A DNA stretch of 64,000 bases. It comes from Asterella californica. Its lineage: Eukaryota > Streptophyta > Marchantiopsida > Marchantiales > Aytoniaceae. Positions 43,707-55,310 of this stretch are shown here, piece by piece (position 1 is the first letter of the stretch; every line of letters begins with the position of its first letter). Made by a program: the position numbers and the translations under genes. A model generated the notes under the pieces. That model searched no databases. It was not told where the DNA came from and saw only the letters and a list, made by a program, of their open reading frames with translations. The DNA lies in assembly GCA_036924285.1 (NCBI GenBank), contig JAYKYS010000010.1, forward strand, positions 6,820,001 through 6,884,000, read 5' to 3'.

Positions 43707-46080
43707 TTAAACTCTTCAGTGACTTTAGGAAGAGAACCACTCCGCAAGTTCTCCCGATTGCGCTCATGATTAGGAGGTACAGTTAGAAACTGCACTGCTC
43801 TCTTACCGTCTTGATTTTTGATCCTAGCATATGCAGATCCATCATCCAACACCTTGGTCTCCATCCTTACAGCCGTAATGTATGGCTGTCCAAGATTACC
43901 GGATACGAAGTAGTGTCTTGAACAAAAAAGTGTTGCTCTATGACTACATCCTCAATCTTCACCCTTACATCCGGACAAGCACCGTAGAGTTCTCCCCATG
44001 TGTTGTTCGCTGCCCGGATCATCCAACCATGCTCTATGTCAATGGGTCACTTCCCTCGCTTATAGACATCTTTGGATACAATGTTAATCTCAGATCCATG
44101 ATCAATGAGAGCAACCACCGGATCTACCAAATCTCCTATCTTCACCAAGGTCTCCGTAGTACCTCTAGCCCAATGTCCCCTAGTATAATAACTGGGAATC
44201 CTATCATCTCCCTCATCTTCATCTACAGCAAATCGAACCTTATGATTGGTGCAATATTTAGCTAACTCTTGCTCCTCCTCCTTCGTTATTCTCGTATCTA
44301 GAGCGTTAGTCATAGCAGTCTCTCCTGTCAACTGCCTCTTCCTCTTGATGGTGTCAATAATGACATCATGGAACTCCTTCTTTGCTATTCCAAGGATCTC
44401 TCGTAAAGTAAACTCAATCTTCACGTTGAGCACTCTCTCTTCTAACACCCCCTTCAAATCTGTAGCAGCTTCAATATCTGACTGCAGCTTGTAGGTAGCA
44501 GGCTTACCTTTCTTACTCCTTTCTAACCTCTCTGTAGTAGATGGTGGAACTTCCTCCATAGTCTCTTCTCGCACCGGCGTTGTATCTAGCCGAGGTTTCT
44601 CACCTCGTAACTGCCTCTTAGGAGTACTTCTCTCCTCACTAGGACCAGCATCATCCCTCCTACGCTTCTCCTCCATGAGAGCCTCATGTTGACTCTTTGC
44701 CAAGTAGGCGTGTATAGACATTGTATCTACTGGATCACTCCATCTAGTAGCACCTCTGATTGTCGTGGCCACCTTGAGTAACTCACCCCTTGTTGCTTTT
44801 CCTTTCTCCATTGTGGTCACAGCATGATTCCATATTTCACTCGCCTTTACTTCCTCTTCAGAAGTACTATCTCTATCTTTCACTACCTCAACCCCATAGG
44901 TAGCGGCTTTTACTGATACCTCAGCATGTTGTGAAAGATAATCTTCTAAAACTTGCCTCATCCCTCCTCTTCCAAAGTTAGTTTTGAGGATCTTATCTGT
45001 CTCCTTCAAGGCAACCTTCCCCTCCTTCCAGTAGATCACTCCTTGCCGTAAGATGTCAGCAAAGTCTCCGCACTCCTTCCGGTGATGTTCAATGCTATCG
45101 CACCACATACATCTCTGCACATACCCTTGCCTTGGAGCGGTTTTGCTCTCAAGTACTCCTCCTTTCTCCTCTAGCCTTGCTAGCTTAATCTGCAAGTCTC
45201 TCATCCCTTTTACCAATTCCTCTATTGCATCTTTTTGAGGTGCAACCATAGGGACAGGAACAGCAGGAAATGAAATAGGAGGTACTTGTACCGTAGGTGC
45301 TTGTACATTAGGCATTGTTGGCTGCCTACGGGGTAGTACGATTGGCGGTGGTCTCACTTCTTGTCTTACCACCACCTTCCCTCTCCGATACTCCCGCTTC
45401 GCAAGTACACCCACTGCTTCAGAAACCTTCCTCCAATCAGCCGTGAGCTCAGTATCTTCCATCCTGTCTTCCAGAAGTAGTTCCAACTCCCTCTGTAGCT
45501 CATTGTTAGCTGCTTGCAGAAAGAGCTCCACTTTGTCGTTCTCCAAGGTGAGCTTCTCCATCCGAGACAACTAAAGGAACTGTCTCTCGAACTCCCTAAA
45601 TAACTCTGTAGCAACAAGCCCTTTATTGGGTTTGTTTACTCATTCCATGAATGACTTCTTAGTCACTCGATCTGCGTCTTCTAGAGAGTATTCTTCTTTT
45701 AATTGAAAAGTAAACTCCTCCCATGTAGCGCCATGAGAGTGGATGATCTCCTTCACATGCTCTCGTATCTCTGGTACGACAGCAAGCTCAAATGTGTTGA
45801 CCATCTCTCTCTCTGGAACTTTACTCAACTCCATCTCCCGAGAATAGTACTTAAGGTACTTGGAGATGTTCTTTCCATCAAACTGATCCAACAAACCCAC
45901 AACAGACTGCAAAGCTCTAGTAGCCATTGCCTCCTTTCGTTCAGCGGCTTGTTGTTGTTGCATGATCAACGCGAAGGCCTCAAGCAATCGCATATCAGAC
46001 CTTTTTAGTGGGTTCACCCTCGGGGCCTCTCCAGACGTCGAAGCCTCATCTATGAATTGAGATAGGCTCTCAGCGTCCAT
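43682..46080 (-). pseudogene. gag: E3 Gag-protease, broken
   Basis: Probable start ATG at 46078-46080 (MDAESLSQF). 46080-45640 is the Gag N-terminus; a stop and disruption lie around 45571-45640; 45570-44047 holds the rest of Gag, the knuckle CMWCDSIEHHRKEC and the protease active site ALIDHGSEIN. A TGG-to-TGA change at 44047-44049 (in the conserved GKWPID) ends that piece, and a small deletion near 43890-43900 shifts the frame before 43864-43682. Homologous to E1 Gag throughout. Confidence 0.85.
43700..43706 (-). promoter_or_regulatory. -1 slippery heptamer, E3 gag/pol
   Basis: Minus strand GGATTTT, phased G|GAT|TTT in the Gag frame (AAG GAT TTT CGC), the same heptamer and phase as E1. The pol frame is -1 relative to Gag. 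Confidence 0.65.
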
Positions 46081-46112
46081 GATTGGAAAAAACGTATCTC
46101 TCAACCCCAGAC

Positions 46113-46132
46113 GGTTCACGTCGAGTTCACCA
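46113..46132 (-). other. E3 primer-binding site, tRNA-Trp type
   Basis: Minus strand TGGTGAACTCGACGTGAACC, two bases from the 5' LTR. It shares 18 bases with the E2 site, including the same single difference from my recollection of plant tRNA-Trp. Confidence 0.72.
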
Positions 46133-47670
46133 ACTGTCGTAAGGCGTGAGATATGGTCTGGGAATACACGGGGTATCTGGCTGTAGAGAGATACAATTGG
46201 ATCTACGACCTAACCGATGAAAATTTATGCTCTCACTATCTAATCTATCAGTCTTTTTTGTAGGTTACTAGCGAGCTAACTTGACCCAAGTGCAACACAT
46301 GTGCATCGCACAAATGACTCGGAGCTCGATTCCACTCTAGATAAAGGCAAGGCTCGTACACGGTACGTGTCTGCTTTAGATCCCAAGCACTTTTCATACA
46401 ATCTCTCATCAACATCCACTTCACTACTTCTTTTCGACAAACTACCTAAATTGTAGACTCTGACCTTCTATTGTTCGCTGATACGATTTTGCTCAGGAAG
46501 ATGTCCACAGCAAGGACCGCCTACTACACAAGCTTCCCAACGATACAAGACATGTCGGCAGCAAACAGCTAGAAACTCGGGGCGTGACACCGAGGATAAC
46601 GGTACCTCAGCTTCAGCAAGACGTGGCACCTCCATTGAGCATGATCGCCGTACCAATCTCACAATATAACCTCCTTGTCATCCACATGACACCTCCAAGA
46701 AGCACACCTCCCATCTTCAAGTCGTTTTTGTTCAACTCCAACCAAGAGATTTAAGCGAAATCTCTCTACGTCTTTCTCGCCTCGCTGCAAACTGAACTTT
46801 GACAATCTCGTGCCTTCATCTCGATTATCCAATCAAGCTCAAACTTCACAGGACATCCCCTCTGACCCTTCTCTACTACTGTATGAAATTTCAGTCTCAG
46901 ATTTGAACTCAACTGTCCGCGATGAATCCAGCCACCCGCCTGTGCTAACTTATGAGCTTTACAGATCTCGATGGCCAAAATCCTAGATCTCCACACATTC
47001 TCTTATCCAATTGAACTGAAATTTCACATGTGTCTAGCTGATAGGGCACACTCTCATCCTGGAAAGTTTCACTCAGAGATCCAATCCCATGTGCACGGGG
47101 CAACTCAAGCTTCGAATCCAAAGAAAGCGGTTTTACTCATACCTCTCAACTGTAACAGCCAACTTCAATCGATCATTTCAGGAGCAAATCCAACCCAAAT
47201 ATAGGATTGTTTTACATCAATACAACCAGCACGGAGTGAACTACTCGATCCCCTTGACAGCTCCTAAAGATCACCTGTCAAACTCCCGGATCACTCCAAA
47301 ACGTGGCTCGGGATACCGATTTGACCCCCTGACTTTCAACGTCCATCACTCTCTCCTCAGAACTCCAAATCGCCTGATCTTTGTCTCCATAGTGTAGCCA
47401 GTCTCGAGTGCTTTCCAACAAGACCACTCACTCCTCAAATGACCCCTGGGAAGACCTCCAAAACCCTAAAGCCATCTGCAGATCTGGAATGGAGTTGATT
47501 GGTCGAAAATAGACCAATAAGAAAACATATATGGAAACCTCTTTTGTCCTCTACTTGGTACCCTAGAACAACTATAACCTTACTACCCTCTCATGCCTTC
47601 AAGGCATCGGCCCCAACCTTAGGTTAATTACATTCGTCGAACTATAGAGATCGTACTTAACACTTAAGAT

Positions 47671-47874
47671 TCAGTACAAGGTCAAGATGACGACCTGGAA
47701 CCGATTTACGATGAAAGGTACTACAAAAGGAAATGGAGAAGCCATCACTTGATTACAGTACTCCTCCCCAAAGTTCCTTGCGATCCACGCACGATGATTG
47801 ATCTTCCATCGACAGTGACACCGAACATCCACCCAGACGTTGAAAGGGATGTTGGTTGGATAATTCCAGTCCAT
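47671..47874 (-). CDS. LTR-encoded small ORF B (E3 right LTR)
   Basis: 67 aa, MDWNYPTNIPF start, then ARNFGEEYCNQVMASP, PFVVP and NRFQVVILTLY. Against E1 ORF B the second half is about 65% identical by eye, whereas the N-terminal third varies. In the same frame as ORF A, with one TGA and three codons between. The other LTR of E3 has a TGG-to-TAG change in this ORF, so only this copy is intact. Function unknown. Confidence 0.5.
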   Translation of the reverse strand: MDWNYPTNIPFNVWVDVRCHCRWKINHRAWIARNFGEEYCNQVMASPFPFVVPFIVNRFQVVILTLY

Positions 47875-47883
47875 TGGCCCTCG

Positions 47884-48099
47884 TCAAAGTAAGATGTACA
47901 CTGTCAAGTCCCAGTCCTCTCCATACGTGACGATTGGTAAGATCACCGGAGTAGGCGAGTCCATCATCCTCCCCATGAACTCTTCTCCAAAGTAGACGAC
48001 GAACCACTGTCGAAAGTGATCGCGGTGGATCAAGTGAAGCTTGATATGAAACGAGTTCGGAAATGGTAGATTTGGAACTCGATTCAGTCCTCCATCCAT
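47884..48099 (-). CDS. LTR-encoded small ORF A (E3 right LTR)
   Basis: 71 aa, MDGGLNRVPN start, with FHIKLH, VVYFGEEFMGRMM, PVILPIVTYG and WDLTVYIL. Same length as E1 ORF A and about 45% identical by eye, strongest in the last 25 residues. It lies in U3 of this LTR, while in E1 it lies in the last third. A and B share the FGEE and PVILP/PFVVP pattern, so they look like a duplicated domain. Confidence 0.5.
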   Translation of the reverse strand: MDGGLNRVPNLPFPNSFHIKLHLIHRDHFRQWFVVYFGEEFMGRMMDSPTPVILPIVTYGEDWDLTVYILL

Positions 48100-48422
48100 G
48101 AATACAACTCCTGCCGCTCCTTCTTATCACGTAAGACACTAAGACACACTCATGAAAACTACCCCTCCAGAAGAATACCTCACAAACCCCCAACCCACTA
48201 TCTTATACCTATGTTTGACAACAAGAGCCATTCACGCGAACGTTCACGGATCATTGAGTCGGCACATCTTGTTATCGTGCGATCTCACATCCAGATCTCT
48301 GTGAACGTGACATCTAATACCCTCTCATGCGAACTACACAAAAGGTTCACCGAACACAAAGAAAACACAACACCCGTTCCACACTGAATTCACATGTGAG
48401 ACGTCTCACAACACGACAATGT

Positions 48423-49539
48423 CTAGTTTTTGTCGTCTACGACTTGAGATTGGATTGTTCTTTGCGATCGGTGAGCCAAGCTCTTCGTTCTTGGTGCCTA
48501 TGGAGGGAGTCTTCACCTACGCACATGAGAAGACCGTGTGTGGATTGGATTGTTGGTTTGGGTGTGGTGAGCGAGTTTGTGTCGCAAGGAGTCAATTTAC
48601 GACCATTTTTTGCAACCGATCAAATTTCTTGCGTGGTTTTGCAAGAGGAACTCCAAACGGCTTGTTTGGAGTCTCGTTGGGTTCAAGATAGCTAGATCTA
48701 CCTACCAGAGAAGACAAATATCAGATCAAGCGATCCGTTTGGACGATGTGCGCGGTTTTAAGCCGTAGGGAGAAGTTTTTGTAAGTTCGATCACCTGCGA
48801 TCAAAAATCGACTATATCTCGGCTGTCGGGAGTCGGATCTGATAGTTCTTGAGGTCAACAAAGTCAAGAAGGAAGGCCTTATCAACATCCGAAGACCGTT
48901 TGACGAAAAGAGAAAGTTCTCAGATAGACATTTTTCGATTCTTTCGCTACGAGTTTCGTCTCTTTGAGTTCGTTGGAGTTCTAGTTGGTTATGTACAGCT
49001 TGTGGTAGCTAGCTTTACCTAAGAGCTTGTACATGAACGTTGTTTGGACTTGGGTTTGAATCGTGTGATACTGGTGCAACTCTTTTTGTTAGCAAAGAGA
49101 TGTTTCTCTTGCTTTGAGCTACGCTTCGATAGTTTTGATCTAGGTTGAGATTCAAGGACTCATTTAGGAGGTTTTGAAGCAGATTATAGACCGCTCTGGT
49201 CTGTTTCTTAGTTTTGTGTTCTTAGGGAGAAAGAACCGATAGTGTATGTATATTGGGAGTTGGTATATATTGCGACATTCGTTTTCGTGCTTGTTTCTCT
49301 CTTTCTTGTCTCTGTTCAACACACTACATCTCCACAACCAAGAACCTCGCATTTTCCTGACAACCTTCACACAAAATCCGACACGAGAACGTGGAGCCTT
49401 ATCTTTTCACACGATAAGATCTCGATGGATCCACAATATCAAAACACGTATGATAAAGATATATACTCGTTTCACATCCTAGCCCCAGAACACGATAATG
49501 TCAAAAAAATACCCTTTGGGCTTTCTTCGCAAGGACAGT
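48423..49539. other. No recognisable gene; possible E5 leader or LTR
   Basis: Only short ORFs without families. It directly precedes E5 gag-like sequence and continues 29139 across E3, so an old LTR or leader is plausible. No clear termini or primer-binding site found. Confidence 0.4.
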
Positions 49540-49919
49540 AGGAGCGGGGTTAGGCAAGTGGTGGTTATAGTGGTGACAGAGATTTGGACATTCTGGTTGG
49601 AGAGTGTGTTATCGAGATTCTCTCATCACGGAGTTCTCGAGGGATTCTGGTGGGGACTTCTCGAATAGTGGATATACACGGAGTGGGGTGAGGTATCGAC
49701 TACCTACACCATTACCGTCGGTTGTTCTAGAGGACGAGTCAGTGCAGATAACGCGTTTTCTGATGATGAGTCGAATATCACCACACCGTTGTTGTGGGAC
49801 ATGGACGAGATCTATGGGGTCACGAAGGGACCTCGATGTTACTCGGGTACAGTGGGTACCATCGAGCTGGATGACTTCATCCAGGAGTTCAATTGTTGGT
49901 GCTATCTGTAGCAGATGCG

Positions 49920-50570
49920 GAACCCACAGTTGTTTACACCTTTCATGACATGGAAGGGTTTGTTCCAACACTTGGAAAGACCGCTGATGGACGATTATCA
50001 TGAGTTCTAGCGAAACTACAGTGTGGAGATTGAGTTGTGGAGACAACATTGGTCTCTCAACTACGTTTCTATCACTACTAGCGTAGTTTCAGGAGGCGTA
50101 GCGCCTACGAGTTCAGGTGTCAGTAGCAGTGGTACATCCGTAGGTGACGGAGTACCTACTACCGGCAACACGTCCATTAGTAGTGGAGCAGGTGGTAGTG
50201 TGAGCAAGATACCACCAGTGTTTAACCTTGTGGTTCAGTTCTTCCAGTGTTTGAGGAATAACTATCAAGGTGTGCGGACCGACAAGTTGAGGAGTCTGTA
50301 GGAGTTCCAGCGGAAGACTGGAGAGAGCTTACGCGAGACGTTTATTCGCATGAGATAGTTGATCAGCGTTACCCAAGGGGTGGCGAAAGCACATGTAGTC
50401 CAGTTTTGGTATGAGATACTAGATTGAGAGCTGCGTAGGAGAGTTAGAGATGCCACTCTCCTTAGAGACACTGCTCCGACGTTAGCGATTGTTTTTGGTT
50501 TGGCTGAGTGGATTGAGCTCAACATGGTGGAGGAGAGGGTGGTGGTTGCTGGGTTCAGCAAGGAGACACT
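49920..50570 (+). pseudogene. gag: E5 Gag remnant
   Basis: Discontinuous reading with stops gives a retrotransposon Gag domain: SLNYVSITT..., then the GESLRETFIRMR, LISVTQGV and RRRVRDATLLRDT stretches typical of plant gypsy Gag. A zinc knuckle is not seen in this copy; the related E6 copy has one. Homologous to 22240-23090. Confidence 0.65.
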
Positions 50571-51091
50571 ACATGCGTCTCTTTGCTGTTGGGGTTGGGA
50601 GCAACTACATTAGTTCTACGAGCCTCACTATTTTCAACTGTGAATATCAAGACATTGGGAGTGAGCTTGGCTCCAGTGTTCCAATTGGCGATCGCGCTCA
50701 GTGAGAGCGAGGATGTGGTTACCTCTAGTGCTTAGGTAGTTGAGCGAGAGGTGGTAGATGCGTCCATGGAGTCAAGGATCAAGACGGCTACCAGTGGTAC
50801 TTGACAAGCAATGGTTGCCATGTTGGATGAGTTACCAGCTAGATCGACGATTGACCGTGCTGGTTTGGTACCAAAGGTGGTGTTGTTAGACAACAGAAAT
50901 GGTATTTCTGTTTGGTGGAATCTTCAGAGAAGGTGTATCGACCACAAAAACTCTTATTAGATTCTAGAGCATAGACGTTGATGTTGAGGAAGGCGGCGTG
51001 CATTGATTTAGGTCTGAGAAAGTCAGAGGTGGAGATATGTCCATTCTAGTTGTAGACATCTCTAGGGAGATCAAGGGGTACAGCTCTGCAC

Positions 51092-51277
51092 ATGACATGT
51101 GAGATGATGACAGTGAGAGTTCGACCAGATCATCCCATAGATGGCTCTATGGTGAGGACTAAGATCATCGTTACTGTCTTGGAGTCTTATGACATATTGG
51201 TTGGAGGTGTTGTGTTATACTTTATAGGGTTCATGATTGACTATTGGACGGAAATGACATCTTATAGATCAAGTTGA
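51092..51277 (+). pseudogene. E5 protease C-terminal remnant
   Basis: Reads VTVLESYDILVGGVVLYFIGFMIDYW, matching the YDILVGG...G..IDYW end of gypsy proteases. The active-site part upstream is not readable. Confidence 0.55.
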
Positions 51278-52616
51278 CATTTCGGTGAGGGACGAGTGAG
51301 CTGCTTACCAGTACGATTCAATGCTAGAGTTGGATCAACATAACCTACACCAAGGACGATAGCGTCTGTTACAGAGTTCAGTTCTGTCATCTCTTGGTCG
51401 AATGAGTGGTTAGAGAGCAATGTCTATGCGGAGGATACTCCTGTCTTTGAAGAGCTGGAGGACATGTTTAACATGACTACGGTAGTACCATCTACCTTGG
51501 ATATTTCACTCTAAAATTCGAGTGGAGAATTGTAGCAGTATGCTGATCGGCTGGTGCAGCATGCTTGGAGTGAAGCCTTTGTATCACTAGTAGAAACATG
51601 GGGTTGTTCTTGCTACTGACCTTGTTACTTTATCACTGTTGGATATGACTCTCATGGTATGGTAGTATCGAGAGGATGGTGTGTGTGTGCTGGAGCTATT
51701 TGAAGTAATCAGCATAAGTTTGGCTACTAGTACAATGACATTTGTATGTGGAGAGAGATAAGATTACGAGACGAATCTCTTGTGTCATGTGACATGCTTG
51801 GTGTAGAGATATCCTGAGTTGTTGTCCATATCAGCAGTCAGAGGATACCAGCAAGCATTACCGTCAGATAATTCACTACTATGGACATATGATCTCACGT
51901 TTGTTGATATCATTCACTTGATGATAGCTGAGTGGCTATGTTAAGATCACACGCGTATTAAGAGAGATCAAGGTCTATATGACTCGTGATCTGATATGTT
52001 TTGGGAGATGTTATGGATCTTAAAGCATCTTTAGATGCATCAGATGGATTCTCCAATGTACATCTTGGTGAACGTTCTTTTGTTGGATGATGCTCGTACA
52101 TAGATGATGACAAGTGTGCACTAGGTGCGGTCCTGAGTTCGATCGGTAGTGCTATTGCCATGCAATGAGAGTGAGATCTCATGCACATCATCCATGATTG
52201 TGGTGGACAAACTTGTTATCGAATGAGGTGCTCAAGTGCACACACGATGCAGTGAGATGACCAGCGCACCTCACGATGGATGACGTCTTGGATGTAAGAC
52301 GTGATCTCAAGTAGTGAGAACGTCGAATGTCACTCATGACAGTGGTGAACCTAGTGGGACGATCTAAGACATCATTGCTTCATTTTGGTGAGCTTTCGAG
52401 CGTCACATGCTTATAGAGATGGAGGACCTGGGCTTGTGGGGGATGCTCAGTTACAACAGTTGATGGAGTCTAATGCCGATGAGAGAGAACGAGCGATGGA
52501 TTTCTCTACGAGTATGAAGGCCGTAGCTTCGATGTCAAAGATTTCACGTTGTTAAGTGTTGCATGGTATGGACTTGAATTGCTTGACTTGGATTGTTAGT
52601 CTTGGATTGGCTGAGC
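51278..52616 (+). other. E5 protease-RT interval, no readable domain
   Basis: About 1.3 kb between the protease end and the E4 insertion. Stops in all frames; no family recognised. Confidence 0.35.
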
Positions 52617-53530
52617 TGTAAACCCTCCGCGGACCTATCGATCAACTACCCCCGATCTCTCAATCTCCACGATCGTCATCCATGAATCTACAATATGTCG
52701 AGCCTATCTCTCACTCAGGGGTCATCTCTGATGGCTTTGATGGAAGCACACCATGAATCTTGAAGGGAAAAATGCTAAGTTCACTCATTCATACACCCAC
52801 AAACTTATCAACTAAAAATCTCCTTAAACTCATCAACTAAAATCCTCCATTCTAACGACGTCTCTCAAGTTCTCACATGCTAAAAATATCCCATACTCTC
52901 TATATTACTCAAGTTGTCATTACGACGATGTGAAAACAAGGATGAGGAGCTCTTCTCTACTCCTCTATTTATACATTCTAGGTTTTTACTTTGGTACTCT
53001 CCGGTAACTCAGCCGTAACTACTTTTATCGGATTTTACTAAGATATTACTTAAAGTAAAAGCATTAATCACATGGGCTTTTATCTTTTCACATGGGCTTA
53101 TTCCTTCAAAGTCAACAACTTCTAGAAGGATTTTGGAATATTCTCAAGGAATCTCGAATTTCCACCCCCCCTCTACACTAGGACCCACTAAAAGGGAAAC
53201 ATGTGGAATCTCTTCTTGTTTTTAATGCCCACAAAGTCCACAACTTTAATCCAACCACTAATATCAAGTCAAAAAGGAGATAAAGGATACTTTCCACCTC
53301 CTTTCTACCTTTTAGACAAGATGACAAGATAGTAGTGCTCACTCTTTAGCAAATATCTGAATTTTGTCAAAAGTACAGCTAAGTTTAACCATAACTAACT
53401 TTTAGCTAGTCATGACTAACTTGATACCTCCTTAAAGTACTTTGGTAGCAAATAAACATTCTCAATACTTAGTTATAACTAAACACCTTACTAATAGACA
53501 AACTTCCTGTGTGTAACATAGGTCGTTACA
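52617..53530 (-). repeat. E4 3' LTR (914 bp)
   Basis: Partner of 57864-58777 at offset 5247. No encoded ORF of note. Confidence 0.95.
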
Positions 53531-53545
53531 TTTTACCCCCGGACT
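53531..53545 (-). other. E4 polypurine tract
   Basis: Minus strand reads AGTCCGGGGGTAAAA directly before the 3' LTR. Confidence 0.75.
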
Positions 53546-54881
53546 AAATGTTCGCTCCGTCCTCGGAATGAAGAGAGAACTTTCGTCGATGAAACAACTT
53601 CAACTTGTCATGGTTGACCCGATCGAATCTCTTTCCTCTCAACTCCTGAAGGTCATATGTGAAGTTGCTCCACACCTTATCTACAACAAAAGGACCAAAA
53701 TATCTTGGAAGAAACTTCTTCCTAGCCCTCTTGAATCTGATAGCATCATACAACATAACCCAATCTCTGACTTGAAAAGGTTTTACCTCTCCCTTGCTCA
53801 ACCGTTTGTCGTAACTCTTCTTTTGATACGCTTGAGCTCGTTCCATCCGGATCATTGCTACCGCTCGGGTCTCTTCCAACTCCATGAGTTGCTCTCTTCT
53901 TGATCTGACCACGTCTTCTCCCCTCGACCTTTTCAACTTTCGTTGAATAGTTTGAAAAGTATCCAATTCGAATTGGATCGGCAACTTGGACTCCACTCCA
54001 TAAACCAGTCGAAATGGAGAGTACCCAATAGAAGTCTTTGTTGTCGTTCGGTACTCCCATAAGATGGTATGTAGCTTCTTATCCCAAGTATGTTTCGCAG
54101 TCTCAACACCAGCATCTTTGGCGAGCATCATACAAAATGTAAGATTGGTCTTCTCCGCAAGACCATTGGCATTTGGTTTGTATGAGGTCGTTACTCGTGC
54201 CTTGATAGAAAAGTGTTGTAGCATAGCAGTAGTCATGCTCCCTACAAACTCTCCTCCTCTATCCGAGACCAACTCTAATGGGCATCCAAATCTTGTGATG
54301 ATCCTCTCCCATAAGAATCTACCGACTTTTGTTTCATTGGTCTCTCTCAAAGGTCTAGCCTCTACCCACTTGGTACAATAGTCAGTGACGACTACAATGT
54401 ATCTATTGCCTCGAGGTGTCTTATTAAGAGGACCTACAAAGTCAATACCCCACTTCTCAAATGGTCTTAATATTGGAATTGATCTTAACGGAGGTGTTCT
54501 AGTAGACTTCAGAGCAAATGCTTGACATACGTCGCAAGTTTTGCAATAGTCTAAACACTCCTTGAAAATCCCTCTGCAATGATAACCCGCATCCAAAATC
54601 TTGAAAGCTGTTATCTTACCAGCAAAATGACCTCCGCAAACAGTGCCATCGTGAAACTCGTGCATCAGCTTGAACACCTCCTTCTGACCAACTGCTCTCC
54701 TTAGTAAGCCATCTGCTCCTTGATGAAATAGAATTCTCTCCACCATGGTGTAAGGTTTGCATCTCTTGATCAACGCATTACGTTCTCGGGTATGCATACC
54801 TTCTGGAAAAGAGCCATCTGCAAGGAAACTCCAGATTTCCTTGTACTCGTCCGGTATCTCCTCGATGCTTGTGATGGTCAT
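53544..54881 (-). CDS. E4 integrase (intact ORF piece)
   Basis: 445 codons open from 54881. It starts in the RNase H-integrase linker. HHCC zinc finger: HEFHDGTVCGGH with CKTCDVCQ. Catalytic core: IDFVGPL (Asp), SDRGGEF (Asp), and NGLAEKTN (Glu). The C-terminal domain reads WVMLYDAIRFKRARKKF and RYFGPF; no chromodomain is seen. Integrase cuts target DNA and joins the element ends. In the complete element it would be part of Pol; here it is cut off from RNase H by an 11-bp duplication at 54880-54901, so it has no natural start. Confidence 0.82.
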   Translation of the reverse strand: MTITSIEEIPDEYKEIWSFLADGSFPEGMHTRERNALIKRCKPYTMVERILFHQGADGLLRRAVGQKEVFKLMHEFHDGTVCGGHFAGKITAFKILDAGYHCRGIFKECLDYCKTCDVCQAFALKSTRTPPLRSIPILRPFEKWGIDFVGPLNKTPRGNRYIVVVTDYCTKWVEARPLRETNETKVGRFLWERIITRFGCPLELVSDRGGEFVGSMTTAMLQHFSIKARVTTSYKPNANGLAEKTNLTFCMMLAKDAGVETAKHTWDKKLHTILWEYRTTTKTSIGYSPFRLVYGVESKLPIQFELDTFQTIQRKLKRSRGEDVVRSRREQLMELEETRAVAMIRMERAQAYQKKSYDKRLSKGEVKPFQVRDWVMLYDAIRFKRARKKFLPRYFGPFVVDKVWSNFTYDLQELRGKRFDRVNHDKLKLFHRRKFSLHSEDGANI

Positions 54882-54901
54882 CAGATGCTCATCAGATGCT
54901 C
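54880..54901 (+). repeat. 11-bp tandem duplication causing a frameshift
   Basis: ATCAGATGCTC occurs twice in a row. It adds 11 bases at the RNase H-integrase junction and puts the two in different frames. Confidence 0.85.
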
Positions 54902-55310
54902 GTCTGGAAATGAATCATCAAACGGTTCTTCTCCCTCATCATCATAAGCCCTTGACAAAAGATCAACATTCGCATGCTTCTTCCCTGGTCTATCTTCGAT
55001 CACATAATCGTATTCTGTTAGAAGGATCTTCCAACGAGCAATATGACCTTCGGCATTAGGCTTATTAAAGATATACTTTAAAGCCTTGTGATCTGTGACT
55101 ATGGAAAATTTCCCTCCTAGCAAGTAATGTCGGAATTTCTTCAATCCAAAGATCACCGCTAATCCTTCTCGTTCAATCACGGAGTAATTCTTCTCCGCTG
55201 GCACCATCTGCCTACTAGCATAAGCTATAGGATGATCATGCTCATCTTCATCTAATTGACTTAATGTACACCCGATAGCTACATTGGAGGCATCCGTATA
55301 AATGCTTTAC
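54881..55310 (-). pseudogene. E4 RNase H
   Basis: After a frameshift near 55305 the frame reads TDASNVAIGCTLSQ, then the EKNYSVIEREGLA (Glu), VTDHKAL (Asp) and GKKHANVDLLSR (Asp) motifs. All catalytic acids are kept, but the frame is cut off from RT on one side and integrase on the other. Confidence 0.82.

Larger units (their letters stand above)
29140..48418 (-). mobile_element. E3: older Ty3/gypsy element, split by E2
   Basis: Minus-strand element: 5' LTR 46135-48418, primer-binding site 46113-46132, gag-protease and pol pseudogenes, polypurine tract 40133-40152, 3' LTR 29140-31128 plus 39643-40132. E2 sits inside the 3' LTR. Flanks are ACGT (29136-29139) and ATGT (48419-48422), an ACGT duplication with one C-to-T change. 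LTR copies differ at roughly 35 sites by eye (about 1.5%), plus a 195-bp insertion in the left copy, so E3 is older than E1 and E2. All ORFs are broken. Confidence 0.88.
46135..48418 (-). repeat. E3 5' LTR (2284 bp)
   Basis: TGTCGT...ACGACA ends; the uninterrupted copy. Encodes ORFs A and B about 320 bp from its start in the sense direction, and keeps the empty site for E2 (47921-47932). Confidence 0.93.

Noticed and set aside
48419..48695. ORFs of 90-122 codons right after E3
   Set aside because: Two overlapping frames in the same DNA without domains; probably part of an old leader or LTR.
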